Shown here piece by piece: positions 7,938-17,180 of a stretch of DNA of 64,000 bases. The notes beneath the pieces are model-generated. The model did no database searches and was not told the origin of the DNA. It was given only the letters and a program-made list of their open reading frames with translations. The stretch is from positions 496,001 to 560,000 of the forward strand of contig NZ_AHCF03000002.1 in the NCBI RefSeq assembly GCF_000238275.3. Direction: 5' to 3'. The translations under genes and the position numbers were made by a program. Position 1 is the first letter of the stretch. Each line of letters opens with the position of its first letter. Source of the stretch: Pseudoalteromonas undina (GTDB lineage Bacteria > Pseudomonadota > Gammaproteobacteria > Enterobacterales > Alteromonadaceae).

Positions 7938-10900
7938 TTGCTTGGTTTACTAAAAACCATGTTGCTGCCAATTTATTGTTAGTAACTTTGTTGTTGTCGG
8001 GACTATTTAGTTTATCGAGTAAAATACCACTTGAGGTGTTTCCGTCTTTCGAAACAGACATGATAAGCGTAGGTGTTAGCCTGCGTGGTGCAACCCCTGA
8101 AGATGTAGAGCAGGGCGTAACTATTCGTATTGAAGAAGCGGTGCAAGACTTAGAGGGCATTAAACAAATATTTAGCCGCTCGTCAGAGGGCTCAGGCTCT
8201 GTAACCATTGAGGTTGAAAGTGGTTACGATCCTCGTGAACTGTTGGCTGATATTAAAAGCCGAGTAGATGCGATTAATACGTTTCCTGGCGATGCAGAAA
8301 AACCGATTGTTGCGCTGGCTGAGCGTAAAAGAGAAGTAATAGCCGTTACCGTATCAAGCGATTACGGCGAAAAAGAAACGCGTGAATATGCAGAAAAAGT
8401 GCGAGATCAAATACTTCGCTTACCTAACGTAACACAGGTAGAGCTAAGTGGTGTACGAGACTACGAGTTAGCCATTGAAGTTAGCCAAGACACACTTCGC
8501 CAGTACAGCCTAAGCCTTGCGCAAATATCGAGTGCTATTGCTAATTCAAGTTCTGATATTTCTGCTGGTAACTTAAAAACAGAAGGTGGCGATGTACTAA
8601 TTAGCTCAAAAGGGCAGGCTTATCGTAAAGATGAATTTGCCAGCATAGTAGTAAAAAACCAAGCCGACGGAACGATTATCCGCTTAGGTGATATTGCTAC
8701 AATTAAAGACGATTTTGAAGAAACGCCAGTACGGACCCGTTTTAATGGTAAGCAAGCGGCGTTTATAGACGTATACCGAATTGGCCCGCAGAGCGCGATA
8801 ACCGTGGCAGACGATGTTAAAAACTACATTGAAGAACAGCAAGCCACGCTACCACAAGGTTTTAAACTAAGTTATTGGGACGACGATTCAGAGCTAGTTA
8901 AAAGCCGTATCGCCACCTTAACCAGTAATGCTTTACAAGGTGGTATTTTAGTACTGGCACTGCTCACGCTATTTTTGCGCCCAGCAATTGCATTTTGGGT
9001 GTTTATTGGTATTCCTGTATCGTTTATGGGCGCGTTTATCGCGATGCCAATTTTTGGTGTAACGCTAAATATAATGAGCTTATTCGGCTTTATTTTAGTA
9101 CTCGGTATTGTAGTTGATGACGCCATAGTAACCGGCGAAAACGTGTATACCCATTTAAAAACGGCAAAATCGGGTGAGCAGGCTGCTATATTGGGTACTC
9201 AAGAAGTTGCTACTCCCGTTACCTTTGGTGTACTGACTACTGTTGCTGCCTTTTTACCTTTAGCATTTATTGAAGGGGCGCGCGGCGCCTTATTTGCACA
9301 AATTCCGGTAGTGGTTATTCCAGTTTTATTGTTTTCGCTAATTGAATCTAAATTTGTGTTACCAGCACATTTAAAATACATAAAACTACGCCACCAAAAA
9401 GGTGAACCATCGAGGCTTGAAGCAATTCAACAACGCTTTGCTGATGGCTTTGAAAGTGCAATTTTAAAATATTACCAACCTATATTAAACACTGCTTTAC
9501 GCCATAAACTAGCAACGGTTAGTTTATTTGTGGGGGTATTTTTTATTATTTTAACCATGATCACCAGTGGTTGGACTAAGTTTATCTTTTTCCCACGAAT
9601 TCCTAGCGAAACTGTACGAGTCAATCTAACACTGCCAACAGGTACACCGTTTGAAGTAACCAATAAATACGTGATTGATATGTCCGAAAAAGCGCAGCAA
9701 TTACAAGACAAATATCGCGATCCTAATACAGGCGAAAGCGTTATTTTAAATATATTAGCCACTACTGGCGGACGCGGTGGCGCGTCTAACTCCGGAGCGG
9801 TACGCTTTGAGATTACACCTGCTGAGCAGCGTGAGTCAGATATAGGTTCGCGAGAGCTTGCTAGTGAATGGCGCGATTTAATTGGTGTTATTCCTGGCGC
9901 TGAAAGCCTAACATTTAGAGCTGAAATTGGCCGAAGTTCAGACCCAATAGACGTTCAACTAAGTGGTACTTCACTAACAATATTGCAAGATGTAGCTGAT
10001 AATATTAAAAATCGTTTAGCAACGTACCCAACGGTGTTTGATATTGCTGACAGTATGTCTGACGGTAAAGAAGAGTTGCGTATAGAGCTTACGCAACAAG
10101 GTTTGGCGCTTGGTTTAAACCGTGTAAATGTGGCAGGACAAGTGCGTAATTCGTTTTTTGGCTCGCAGGTTCAGCGTATTCAACGCGGACGAGACGACGT
10201 GCGTGTAATGGTTCGTTTACCTATTGACGAGCGCCGCTCTGTAGCTGATTTACAAAACATACTAATAAGCACTCCCGATGGCGGCTCTGTGCCATTGTCG
10301 CACGTGGCAACACTTACGGCAGGACAAAGCCCATCAACCATAAACCGTATTGATCGTTATCGCACACTAAACGTGACGGCTGATATTGAAAAAAACAACA
10401 CCAACATGACGGTGCTTCAAGCCGACCTAGCACAATATTTAGACGAGTTAATGCAGCAATACCCAGGTGTTGATTACAAACTCGAAGGTGAAGCCAAAGA
10501 GCAAAGAGAGTCGTTTGGCTCATTGGCTTGGGCGTTAGTGTTTGTGTTTTTTATTATTTATGCGCTATTGGCCATTCCGTTTAAGTCATACATGCAACCA
10601 ATTATTGTTATGAGCGTTATTCCATTTGGCATGATTGGCGCTGTAGTAGGGCACTGGATAATGGGTATGGACTTAACCATTATGAGCTTACTAGGTATGC
10701 TTGCGTTAATAGGTGTGGTAGTGAACGATTCGCTCGTATTAGTCGATTTCATTAATAAAAAACGTAGCGAAGGTGGCGATTTAATAGAGGCTGTTAAACT
10801 CGCTGGCGCATCGCGCTTTCGCCCGGTTATGCTTACTAGTCTAACCACATTTATAGGCTTAATGCCGCTGCTGTTTGAAAAGGCGACTCAGGCGCAGTTT

Positions 10901-11017
10901 TTAATACCTATGGCAGTAAGCTTAGGATTTGGGATTATATTTGCGACTTTTATAACCTTATTACTTGTTCCCGTTAACTATATGCTGATGGAGCGCTTTC
11001 AAGGTTGGTTTAAGTAG
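7934..11017 (+). CDS. RND multidrug efflux permease, AcrB/HAE-1 family
   Basis: Inner-membrane proton-driven transporter of 1027 residues, the expected RND length. Twelve membrane segments are arranged as 1+5 in each half, separated by two large periplasmic porter/docking domains. The proton-relay aspartates are present as Asp395-Asp396 in GIVVDDAIVTGEN, and the second half has VVNDSLVLVDFINK. The sequence is closer to the environmental AcrB/MexF-like branch than to heavy-metal CusA types. Last gene of the three-gene operon; no obvious terminator directly follows. Confidence 0.95.
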   Translation: MIAWFTKNHVAANLLLVTLLLSGLFSLSSKIPLEVFPSFETDMISVGVSLRGATPEDVEQGVTIRIEEAVQDLEGIKQIFSRSSEGSGSVTIEVESGYDPRELLADIKSRVDAINTFPGDAEKPIVALAERKREVIAVTVSSDYGEKETREYAEKVRDQILRLPNVTQVELSGVRDYELAIEVSQDTLRQYSLSLAQISSAIANSSSDISAGNLKTEGGDVLISSKGQAYRKDEFASIVVKNQADGTIIRLGDIATIKDDFEETPVRTRFNGKQAAFIDVYRIGPQSAITVADDVKNYIEEQQATLPQGFKLSYWDDDSELVKSRIATLTSNALQGGILVLALLTLFLRPAIAFWVFIGIPVSFMGAFIAMPIFGVTLNIMSLFGFILVLGIVVDDAIVTGENVYTHLKTAKSGEQAAILGTQEVATPVTFGVLTTVAAFLPLAFIEGARGALFAQIPVVVIPVLLFSLIESKFVLPAHLKYIKLRHQKGEPSRLEAIQQRFADGFESAILKYYQPILNTALRHKLATVSLFVGVFFIILTMITSGWTKFIFFPRIPSETVRVNLTLPTGTPFEVTNKYVIDMSEKAQQLQDKYRDPNTGESVILNILATTGGRGGASNSGAVRFEITPAEQRESDIGSRELASEWRDLIGVIPGAESLTFRAEIGRSSDPIDVQLSGTSLTILQDVADNIKNRLATYPTVFDIADSMSDGKEELRIELTQQGLALGLNRVNVAGQVRNSFFGSQVQRIQRGRDDVRVMVRLPIDERRSVADLQNILISTPDGGSVPLSHVATLTAGQSPSTINRIDRYRTLNVTADIEKNNTNMTVLQADLAQYLDELMQQYPGVDYKLEGEAKEQRESFGSLAWALVFVFFIIYALLAIPFKSYMQPIIVMSVIPFGMIGAVVGHWIMGMDLTIMSLLGMLALIGVVVNDSLVLVDFINKKRSEGGDLIEAVKLAGASRFRPVMLTSLTTFIGLMPLLFEKATQAQFLIPMAVSLGFGIIFATFITLLLVPVNYMLMERFQGWFK

Positions 11018-11162
11018 TGTTAGGCATTAAAAAGACAAAGGGATAGGTGTTAGAAATAAGTTTAATATCGGGCTGTGGAAACGCAGTTCGATATATTTAA
11101 AGACGAAAGATAGGGAATATTTAGTTATAAAGAAATGCTTGAGAACCTAAGCTATAAAGGAA
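11018..11162. other. Intergenic stretch between efflux operon and 6S RNA
   Basis: Contains an imperfect hairpin (about 11066-11101) with outer arms ATATCG/CGATAT and an inner CTG/CAG. There is no T-run on either strand, so its role as a terminator for the pump operon or for 6S RNA is uncertain. No coding sequence is seen. Confidence 0.4.
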
Positions 11163-11350
11163 GGTGTTCCCCGAGAATGCGGTGCCCGGTGTCAGTCCTG
11201 AAACCTTGAGGTTTCAGGGCGGAAATCTGCGGTTTACCGTAGGCTTCTCGGTACATGCCGAGCTTGCACAATAGTAAACGAACAAAAATCCTGGTATAAA
11301 ATTTATCGGCTCAGGGACTTAACCAAGCTCCTGCACCCCAGGGAACAAAT
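11163..11350 (-). ncRNA. ssrS: 6S RNA
   Basis: About 188 nt on the minus strand, recognised by direct similarity to E. coli 6S RNA. The 5' region has GTCCCTGAGCCGATA followed by TTTTATACC (E. coli: GUCCCCUGAGCCGAUA, UUUCAUACC). The centre has GCTCGG...CCGAGAAGCC. A 3' hairpin CCTGAAACC/GGTTTCAGG matches the CCUUGAACC/GGUUCAAGG hairpin. The ends TGTTCCC and GGGGAACA close the long stem. A -10 box TATACT (minus strand, 11358-11353) lies a few bases upstream. 6S RNA sequesters sigma-70 RNA polymerase in stationary phase. The adjacency to ygfB-pepP-ubiH is as in E. coli, but zapA and fau are not adjacent. Ends are approximate. Confidence 0.9.
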
Positions 11351-11572
11351 TTAGTATATAAGACATATTCCAATCCTTAAACCCCAATCGTAAAAAATTA
11401 AACTGTTCGCTCAGTTTTCCTCCACATTTAATCTTGTATTTACTTTTAAGATTGCTTTTTGAACTCAATTTGCTTTTCAATCGCTTGCTTTTGACCTCAG
11501 TCATAGAATTCATTGGAGTTGCTTTTTATCGAGTGGTAGCATTGCTTTAATTAGCAAAGCGAAGACGTCATT
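11351..11572. other. Divergent promoter region between 6S RNA and ygfB
   Basis: Holds the 6S RNA promoter on the minus strand (TATACT at 11353-11358). The promoter of the ygfB operon must also lie here on the plus strand. I cannot assign the plus-strand boxes confidently. Confidence 0.45.
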
Positions 11573-12136
11573 ATGAATAACTTACCAGATTACGAAAAAG
11601 CCCAACTTCTTTTAGAGAAAAATGAAATATTTGTATCACCCGCAGAAGCGCATGGCGTTATTAGCGGCTTACTTGCTTGTGGGCTAAGCATTGACGATAA
11701 AGAATACTTAGGCTTACTGAGCGATGTATTTAATGATGGCGAGTCGTTTAGTAACGATTTAAAACAGTTTTTTGGCCAAATTTACCAACAAGTAGTTGAA
11801 AGTTTTAATAACGAAGAGTTTCAATTTGACTTGTTTTTACCTAGTGATGACGAAACACTCATCGATCAGGCTAACGGGCTCGTATCATGGGTAGCTGGGT
11901 TTATGTTGGGTTTTGGCTTAAAGCAAAAAGATTATGGCAAGCTGTCGGCAGATGTAAAAGAAGTGATCAGCGACTTTAGCGAGATTACACGCCTAGATAC
12001 AACCTTTGAAGAAACCGAAGAAGATAGCCAAGCACTCCATGAAGTGATTGAGTACGTCCGTGTATCGGCGCTATTGTGTTTTGCTGAGCTAGGCAAAGAG
12101 CAAAATCCACAAAGCAACAAAAAAACACTGCATTAA
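11573..12136 (+). CDS. ygfB: YgfB family protein (UPF0149)
   Basis: Conserved all-helical protein of 187 aa. The family signature AHGVISGLLACG lies near residues 28-39 and a WVAGFMLGFGL segment in the middle. In Pseudomonas a YgfB homologue is reported to influence beta-lactam response regulators; whether that applies here is unknown. It heads the ygfB-pepP-ubiH-ubiI operon and is 36 bp before pepP. The acidic C-terminal half (TFEETEEDS) is typical. Confidence 0.9.
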   Translation: MNNLPDYEKAQLLLEKNEIFVSPAEAHGVISGLLACGLSIDDKEYLGLLSDVFNDGESFSNDLKQFFGQIYQQVVESFNNEEFQFDLFLPSDDETLIDQANGLVSWVAGFMLGFGLKQKDYGKLSADVKEVISDFSEITRLDTTFEETEEDSQALHEVIEYVRVSALLCFAELGKEQNPQSNKKTLH

Positions 12137-12172
12137 TTGAGCAACACAATAAAAGTAATGGGTTAGTTATTA

Positions 12173-13495
12173 ATGGTTGAAATACAAAAGTCAGAGTTTA
12201 AAGCGCGCCGCGAGCGTTTATTGGCGGCAATGGATAATAACAGTATTGCTATAATTCCCGCTGCAACGGAGCTCACGCGTAGCCGTGATACTCATTATCC
12301 GTTTCGACAAGACAGTGACTTTTTTTACTTAACTGGTTTTAACGAACCCGATGCCGTGTTGGTGCTTTGCAAAAACAGTGATACACCCTCACTATTATTT
12401 TGTTTAGATAAAGACAAACTTGCAGAGGTATGGCACGGCAGACGCATTGGTTTTGAAAAAGCACAAAGCGAATACTTATTCGACAAAACTTATGCACTTA
12501 GTGAGCTAAATGAACAATTATTGAATTTGGTGAACGGCCAACAGATTTTATTTTATGCACAAGGGACGTATCCTGCCTTTGATGGCAAAGTATTTTCAAT
12601 GCTTAACACTTTGCGCAGTGCCCCTAAAAAAGGGGATACAGCACCGAGTACAATTAAAGATATTCGCCCTTTATTGCATGAAATGCGTTTATTTAAATCG
12701 CCAGGCGAAATTAACATTATGCGTGAGGGCTGTGAAATAAGCGCTCGAGCACACATGCGAGCCATGCGTTTTTCCCACGTTGGCGCAACCGAGTTTCAAC
12801 TAGAGGCAGAGCTTCATCATCACTATGCAATGAACGGTGCGCCACATCCTGCTTATGGCACTATTGTCGGCAGTGGCGATAACGCCAATATTTTGCACTA
12901 CACCCAAAATAGCGACGTATTAAACAATGGCGACTTAGTACTGATTGATTCAGGCTGTGAGCTACAAGGCTACGCCGCCGATATAACACGTACCTTCCCC
13001 GTTAACGGTAAATTTAGCACTGAGCAAGCTGCGCTTTATAATATTGTACTTAAAGCGCAAGAAATCGCATTTAGCGAAATAAAACCCGGAGGTCTTTTAT
13101 CTCAGGCAAATAAACTCGCTATGCAAGTACTAACCCAAGGGTTACTTGATTTAGGTATTTTAACCGGCGATTTTGATGAGTTAATGGCACAAGGTGCCTG
13201 TAAAGAATACTACATGCATGGTCTTGGTCACTGGTTAGGACTTGATGTTCATGATGTGGGCGATTACAAGGTTAATAACCAAGAGCGTGTCTTAGAGCCG
13301 GGTATGGTGCTAACCATTGAGCCTGGGCTGTATATTAGTAAAGACTCAAATGCGCCTCAAAAATACCAAGGTATAGGTATTCGTATTGAAGATAACTTAT
13401 TAGTAACTGATTCAGGTTACGACAACTTAACCATTAGCGTGCCTAAAACAATTAGTGAAATAGAAGCGTTAATGCAAAGCGCTAAAAACGCATAA
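12173..13495 (+). CDS. pepP: Xaa-Pro aminopeptidase P
   Basis: Metallopeptidase that removes N-terminal residues preceding proline (440 aa, same length as E. coli PepP). The N-terminal domain has the TRSRDTHYPFRQDSDFFYLT segment. The pita-bread catalytic domain carries the di-manganese ligands: Asp in IDSGCELQGYAADITR, His in GLGHWLGLDVHD, Glu in TIEPGLY and Glu in GIGIRIED. The gene is followed 14 bp later by the corrected start of ubiH. Confidence 0.96.
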   Translation: MVEIQKSEFKARRERLLAAMDNNSIAIIPAATELTRSRDTHYPFRQDSDFFYLTGFNEPDAVLVLCKNSDTPSLLFCLDKDKLAEVWHGRRIGFEKAQSEYLFDKTYALSELNEQLLNLVNGQQILFYAQGTYPAFDGKVFSMLNTLRSAPKKGDTAPSTIKDIRPLLHEMRLFKSPGEINIMREGCEISARAHMRAMRFSHVGATEFQLEAELHHHYAMNGAPHPAYGTIVGSGDNANILHYTQNSDVLNNGDLVLIDSGCELQGYAADITRTFPVNGKFSTEQAALYNIVLKAQEIAFSEIKPGGLLSQANKLAMQVLTQGLLDLGILTGDFDELMAQGACKEYYMHGLGHWLGLDVHDVGDYKVNNQERVLEPGMVLTIEPGLYISKDSNAPQKYQGIGIRIEDNLLVTDSGYDNLTISVPKTISEIEALMQSAKNA

Positions 13496-13509
13496 GCTTG
13501 GAGATAAAA

Positions 13510-14697
13510 GTGGCTAAGCAGTTTGATATTGTAGTAATTGGTGGTGGTTTAGTCGGCGCAAGTTGTGCTCTAAGTATAAGTAAAAAAAATCCCAGCTTAA
13601 ATATTGCTGTAATTGAAGCAAATCAAGTAACCACAGATTATCACCCAAGCTTTGATGACAGAAGCATCGCACTTGCACAGCAGTCGGTGGAGTATTTACA
13701 AAGCCTCAATTTGTTTGAAATAAACGCTCCCTATGCGGCAGCCATAAAAAAAGTAAGTGTGTCAGACAAAGGGCACTTTGGTAAAACCCATATACAGTGT
13801 GATGAGTTTGCAAAACCCTCATTAGGTTATGTGGTAGAGGTAAACCCATTTGGCAGAGCGCTGCATCAGCGTTTAATGCAATCAAACATATCGCTTTTTT
13901 GCCCAGATAGCGTAACAGCGATAAAACAAAACGCCGATAGTAATGAACTTACATTACAAAGTAGCGAAAAACTCAGTGCTAAGCTGTTGGTGATTGCCGA
14001 CGGTGCACAGTCGCCAACTCGTAATTTATTGGGGCTCGGCTTCAATACCCAGCCTTATGAACAAGGTGCGATTATTGCCAATATAGAAGTCGCTGGTGGA
14101 CACCATCATCAGGCGTTTGAGCGGTTTACCCAAAATGGCCCAATGGCTTTATTACCCATGAGTAATAACCGCTATTCGTTAGTATGGTGTATGCGCCAAG
14201 AACATATTGAGCAGTATATGTCGCTAAGTGAACCAGACTTTATAAGTGCGCTGCAAACTGCCTTTGGTTATCGTGCAGGACAGTTTATAAAAGCCGGTAT
14301 GCGCGCTAGTTACCCTTTAGTTTATGGGCAAATAGAGTCATTAACGACGCACCGGGCAGTGGTGATAGGCAACGCGGCACACGCAATTCATCCTATTGCA
14401 GGACAAGGCTTTAATTTAGGGTTGCGAGATGTACAAGTGCTGAGTAACTTAATTGCAAACAGTGAACATGATTTAGGTAGCTATGCTTTTACTCGTCAAT
14501 ATTCAATCAAGCGCCGTGATGATATAAAAACCGTAATGACATTGACCGATGCCTTGGTTCGACTTTTTTCAAACTCATCACGTGTGTTAGCGCTTGGTCG
14601 AAGTATTGGGCTATTTTCAATGGATTTATTCCCTGCATTAAAAGCCCCATTAGCAAAACAATTAATGGGTCAAGTTAAACAAGGTACACGTTTATGA
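13510..14697 (+). CDS. ubiH: 2-octaprenyl-6-methoxyphenol hydroxylase UbiH
   Basis: FAD monooxygenase of ubiquinone biosynthesis (395 aa from this start). The N-terminal FAD fold reads VVIGGGLVGAS and the second FAD motif VVIGNAAHAIHPIAGQGFNLG lies near residue 285. An in-frame TTG at 13498 is open, but GGAG at 13500-13503 lies inside that extension and is ideally placed (6 bases) for GTG at 13510, so GTG is chosen. It overlaps the next hydroxylase by 4 bp (ATGA). The assignment as UbiH over UbiI rests mainly on operon order. Confidence 0.9.
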   Translation: MAKQFDIVVIGGGLVGASCALSISKKNPSLNIAVIEANQVTTDYHPSFDDRSIALAQQSVEYLQSLNLFEINAPYAAAIKKVSVSDKGHFGKTHIQCDEFAKPSLGYVVEVNPFGRALHQRLMQSNISLFCPDSVTAIKQNADSNELTLQSSEKLSAKLLVIADGAQSPTRNLLGLGFNTQPYEQGAIIANIEVAGGHHHQAFERFTQNGPMALLPMSNNRYSLVWCMRQEHIEQYMSLSEPDFISALQTAFGYRAGQFIKAGMRASYPLVYGQIESLTTHRAVVIGNAAHAIHPIAGQGFNLGLRDVQVLSNLIANSEHDLGSYAFTRQYSIKRRDDIKTVMTLTDALVRLFSNSSRVLALGRSIGLFSMDLFPALKAPLAKQLMGQVKQGTRL

Positions 14698-15860
14698 AAC
14701 AAGTACAGGTTTGTATAGTGGGTGGTGGCTGCGTTGGGTTAACGCTGGCGCTCGGGCTTGCTAAAGCGAATATTAGCGTGGCTGTGTTAGATGCTGCGCC
14801 AACTCAAGCTCCACCTAGCGATGATTATGGCTTACGAGTTAGTGCACTAAGTATAGCCAGCCAAACCTTGCTGGAGCAATTAAATGTATGGCCACACATA
14901 ATAGCTGGGCGTGCTTGTGCTTATACGCACATGGATGTTCGTGATGCCGACAGCTTTGGTAAAATAGCCTTTAATAACGAGCAACTTGAGCTTGAGCATT
15001 TAGGGCACATAGTTGAAAACGACATTATTCGCTTTGCACTAATAAAAGAGCTTGAGCAGCAAAGTAATGCCACAGTGATGTTTGATACCGAGTATCAGCA
15101 AATACATCAAAGTGAGTCTGATGTATTTATTAATTTAAAAACTGGCGAACCTATTATTGCTAAGTTGCTGGTGGCGGCTGATGGCGCAAATTCAGCGATT
15201 CGTAAACAGTTTAATATGGCGCTGAGCTTTAAAGATTACGATCACCATGCGTTAGTAGCGACAGTTAAAACCAAAGAGTCACATGAAAATACCGCACGCC
15301 AAGTGTTTTTACCAACCGGGCCACTAGCGTTTTTACCACTAAGCGATGAGCATACTCATTCAATTGTGTGGTCTACCAGCCCTAATCATTGTGATGAATT
15401 GTTAGCAATGGACGACACCACTTTTAATAAAGCAGTTATGGCTGCCATAGATGGCCAATGCGGTTTATGTGAAGTGCAAAGTAAGCGCGTCGCGTTTCCA
15501 CTTAAAATGCGTTACGCCCAACAATGGGTTAATGGCAAGGTAGTGTTAATGGGCGATGCAGCGCATACCATTCATCCATTGGCAGGGCTGGGTATGAATC
15601 TGGGCCTAAAAGACGCCGCTTATTTAATTGAGCTACTAAGTCAAGACGCCAAAGAATTTGCCAGTACACGAACACTGCGTGATTACGAACGTACTCGCAA
15701 GCTCGACGCACAAAAACACATCGCCATGATGCAAGGGCTAAAAGAGCTATTTGAAGGTGCAAACCCAGTTAAAAAGCTGATTCGTGGTGTAGGGCTTTCA
15801 CTCGTTGATAACTTAGGCCCAATCAAACACTTATTCGCCAAAGAAGCGATAGGGAAATGA
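14694..15860 (+). CDS. ubiI: Ubiquinone biosynthesis FAD hydroxylase UbiI (VisC-like)
   Basis: Second FAD-dependent hydroxylase of the ubiquinone pathway (388 aa), translationally coupled to ubiH through an ATGA overlap. GxGxxG-type motif CIVGGGCVGLTLAL at the start; GDAAHTIHPLAGLGMNLG near residue 285 contacts FAD. In E. coli the gene in this position hydroxylates C5 of the ring. Paralogues UbiF/UbiH/UbiI are similar, so the exact ring position is inferred from context. No clear terminator follows. Confidence 0.85.
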   Translation: MKQVQVCIVGGGCVGLTLALGLAKANISVAVLDAAPTQAPPSDDYGLRVSALSIASQTLLEQLNVWPHIIAGRACAYTHMDVRDADSFGKIAFNNEQLELEHLGHIVENDIIRFALIKELEQQSNATVMFDTEYQQIHQSESDVFINLKTGEPIIAKLLVAADGANSAIRKQFNMALSFKDYDHHALVATVKTKESHENTARQVFLPTGPLAFLPLSDEHTHSIVWSTSPNHCDELLAMDDTTFNKAVMAAIDGQCGLCEVQSKRVAFPLKMRYAQQWVNGKVVLMGDAAHTIHPLAGLGMNLGLKDAAYLIELLSQDAKEFASTRTLRDYERTRKLDAQKHIAMMQGLKELFEGANPVKKLIRGVGLSLVDNLGPIKHLFAKEAIGK

Positions 15861-15966
15861 TTAAGGTTGAGAAGAGTGAAACGAAACCCAACGGATGAAG
15901 TAGCTAGTTTTTAGCTGCCAGTTATTAGCATTTTTATGGATAGTAATAAGGTTATCAGGAAGATAA

Positions 15967-16902
15967 ATGAGAAAAAAATTTAAATATAATACCTCGAGTT
16001 TCCTACTTTTCTGTCTGTTGGTAGTCTCTTGTATAATTATTATCGGGCTTTATATCGCAACTTTTGGAATTGATTTAATAAATAATAAAAATATTTATAA
16101 TTGGGTTAATACTGCCACTTATCTGAATAATATGCTTCAGCCTATACTCTTAATTACCAGTATTTTTCTTTTATATAAAACTTGGCAGACGAGTAAAAAA
16201 GAATTATCAGAAACAAGAACGCTTATGAAAACTCAAACTGACGTTTTACTTTTTGAAAAGGTAAAAGAAACTCTGCCTATGTTTATTGAGTCATTGCAAA
16301 ACAATAACGTAAAGGATATTCCATCAAAGAATAAAGATGTGAATCAGAGTATTTTTAGATCTAAGCTATCTGATTTTAGCTACCTCATAAAAGACCCTAA
16401 ACTGATTAATCAAGATGATATTAAGGCTAAATATGGAGTGGGCGTTTTCGAACATCTATCGGCTTATTGTAGTAAAAATTATTGTAAAGAGTTTCAAGCA
16501 TTTCAATTTGTTATTTTATCTAATGATGAGAGGGATTTGATTAAAACCATCTATAATAAAATGATAGCGTTTATCTATTTAACGGATAATACCTTTCTTA
16601 AAAGTTTTGATAGAGACTTTATAAATATTTTTGAGTTTATTTCCTCAGTTACGGACAAAAAACTTCGATTACTCTTATATAAGGAGCTAGTTAAGTCGCT
16701 AGGTGGAAACCTAGCTTTAAAGGGGCTTTTCATTTTCTATCAATCTAGATACAAAACTTTGTCAAAGGTTACAGAGAGTGAATTTTTGAAAGAGTGCATA
16801 CGCGATTTTTATGACAATAACTTTTTAGAAACATATAAGCTGGATTTATATCTAATAGAATTAATAAATAAATCCCACTCTAGCAGTAAAAAGTGTTTTT
16901 AA
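15967..16902 (+). CDS. Unrecognised membrane protein, AT-rich, orphan
   Basis: 311 residues. I do not recognise the family. Two membrane segments are visible (about residues 11-34 and 54-74), followed by a short heptad-like helix (KTWQTSKKELSETRTLMKTQ) and a long cytoplasmic, lysine-rich helical domain with no catalytic motif I can name. The two-helix plus coiled-coil plus cytoplasmic layout is reminiscent of PutAbiC-type phage abortive-infection membrane proteins, but the typical FF-x-LL motif is not evident. Base composition is clearly more AT-rich than its neighbours, it is transcribed alone, and it sits between two conserved operons, which suggests acquisition. It has a weak SD (AGGAAG 8 bases before ATG). 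Confidence 0.6.
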   Translation: MRKKFKYNTSSFLLFCLLVVSCIIIIGLYIATFGIDLINNKNIYNWVNTATYLNNMLQPILLITSIFLLYKTWQTSKKELSETRTLMKTQTDVLLFEKVKETLPMFIESLQNNNVKDIPSKNKDVNQSIFRSKLSDFSYLIKDPKLINQDDIKAKYGVGVFEHLSAYCSKNYCKEFQAFQFVILSNDERDLIKTIYNKMIAFIYLTDNTFLKSFDRDFINIFEFISSVTDKKLRLLLYKELVKSLGGNLALKGLFIFYQSRYKTLSKVTESEFLKECIRDFYDNNFLETYKLDLYLIELINKSHSSSKKCF

Positions 16903-16932
16903 TGCGCAAAAAATTTAACTTGAATTAACTGT

Positions 16933-16980
16933 TAGGTATAAAAGCTACGCTTTCACGCGAGCAAGCTCGGCGCCTACCTA
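16933..16980. repeat. Compact multi-hairpin intergenic element
   Basis: Outer arms TAGGTA (16933-16938) and TACCTA (16975-16980) enclose two inner hairpins, AAAGC-TAC-GCTTT and CGAGC-AA-GCTCG. It looks like a small REP/MITE-like structured element downstream of the orphan membrane gene. Whether it is repeated in the genome cannot be tested here. Confidence 0.45.
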
Positions 16981-17044
16981 GTAAATATTAAACACTTATC
17001 TTTATTTTACTTATTGATATAAAGGGAGCATCCAATAATATCTT

Positions 17045-17084
17045 CCCGAAACCCGAAACCCGAAACCCGAAACCCGAAACCCGA
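17045..17084. repeat. Heptanucleotide tandem repeat (CCCGAAA)n
   Basis: Five exact copies of CCCGAAA (17045-17079) plus a partial sixth, in the gap before the ribosomal protein promoter. Two other 7-bp tandem repeats with different units occur at 29449 and 48507. Confidence 0.95.
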
Positions 17085-17116
17085 TTCACTTATCTATCAA
17101 AGCTTAAAAAACCTGC

Positions 17117-17145
17117 TTGCTTAATTATCCTACTAAGCGTAAAAT
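17117..17145 (+). promoter_or_regulatory. Sigma-70 promoter of the rpsF operon
   Basis: TTGCTT (17117-17122), a 17-bp spacer, TAAAAT (17140-17145), then a GC-only discriminator GCGCGC as expected for a growth-rate-controlled promoter. The inferred leader is about 85 nt. Confidence 0.75.
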
Positions 17146-17180
17146 GCGCGCTCATTTCGGCTTTTAAACTATTAATTCCT

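Noticed and set aside
7703..8208. Antisense frames across the adaptor/permease junction
   Set aside because: They overlap two tightly coupled, well-conserved efflux genes and show no independent protein signature.
11319..11513. Open frame of 64 codons on the minus strand beside ygfB
   Set aside because: It overlaps the 5' end and promoter of 6S RNA, has lysine/serine-rich low-complexity content and no SD. The RNA signatures explain the sequence better.
17045..17084. CCCGAAA array as a CRISPR remnant
   Set aside because: 7-bp units with no spacers and no cas genes; it is a simple tandem repeat. The same applies to the CCTGATA array at 48507.
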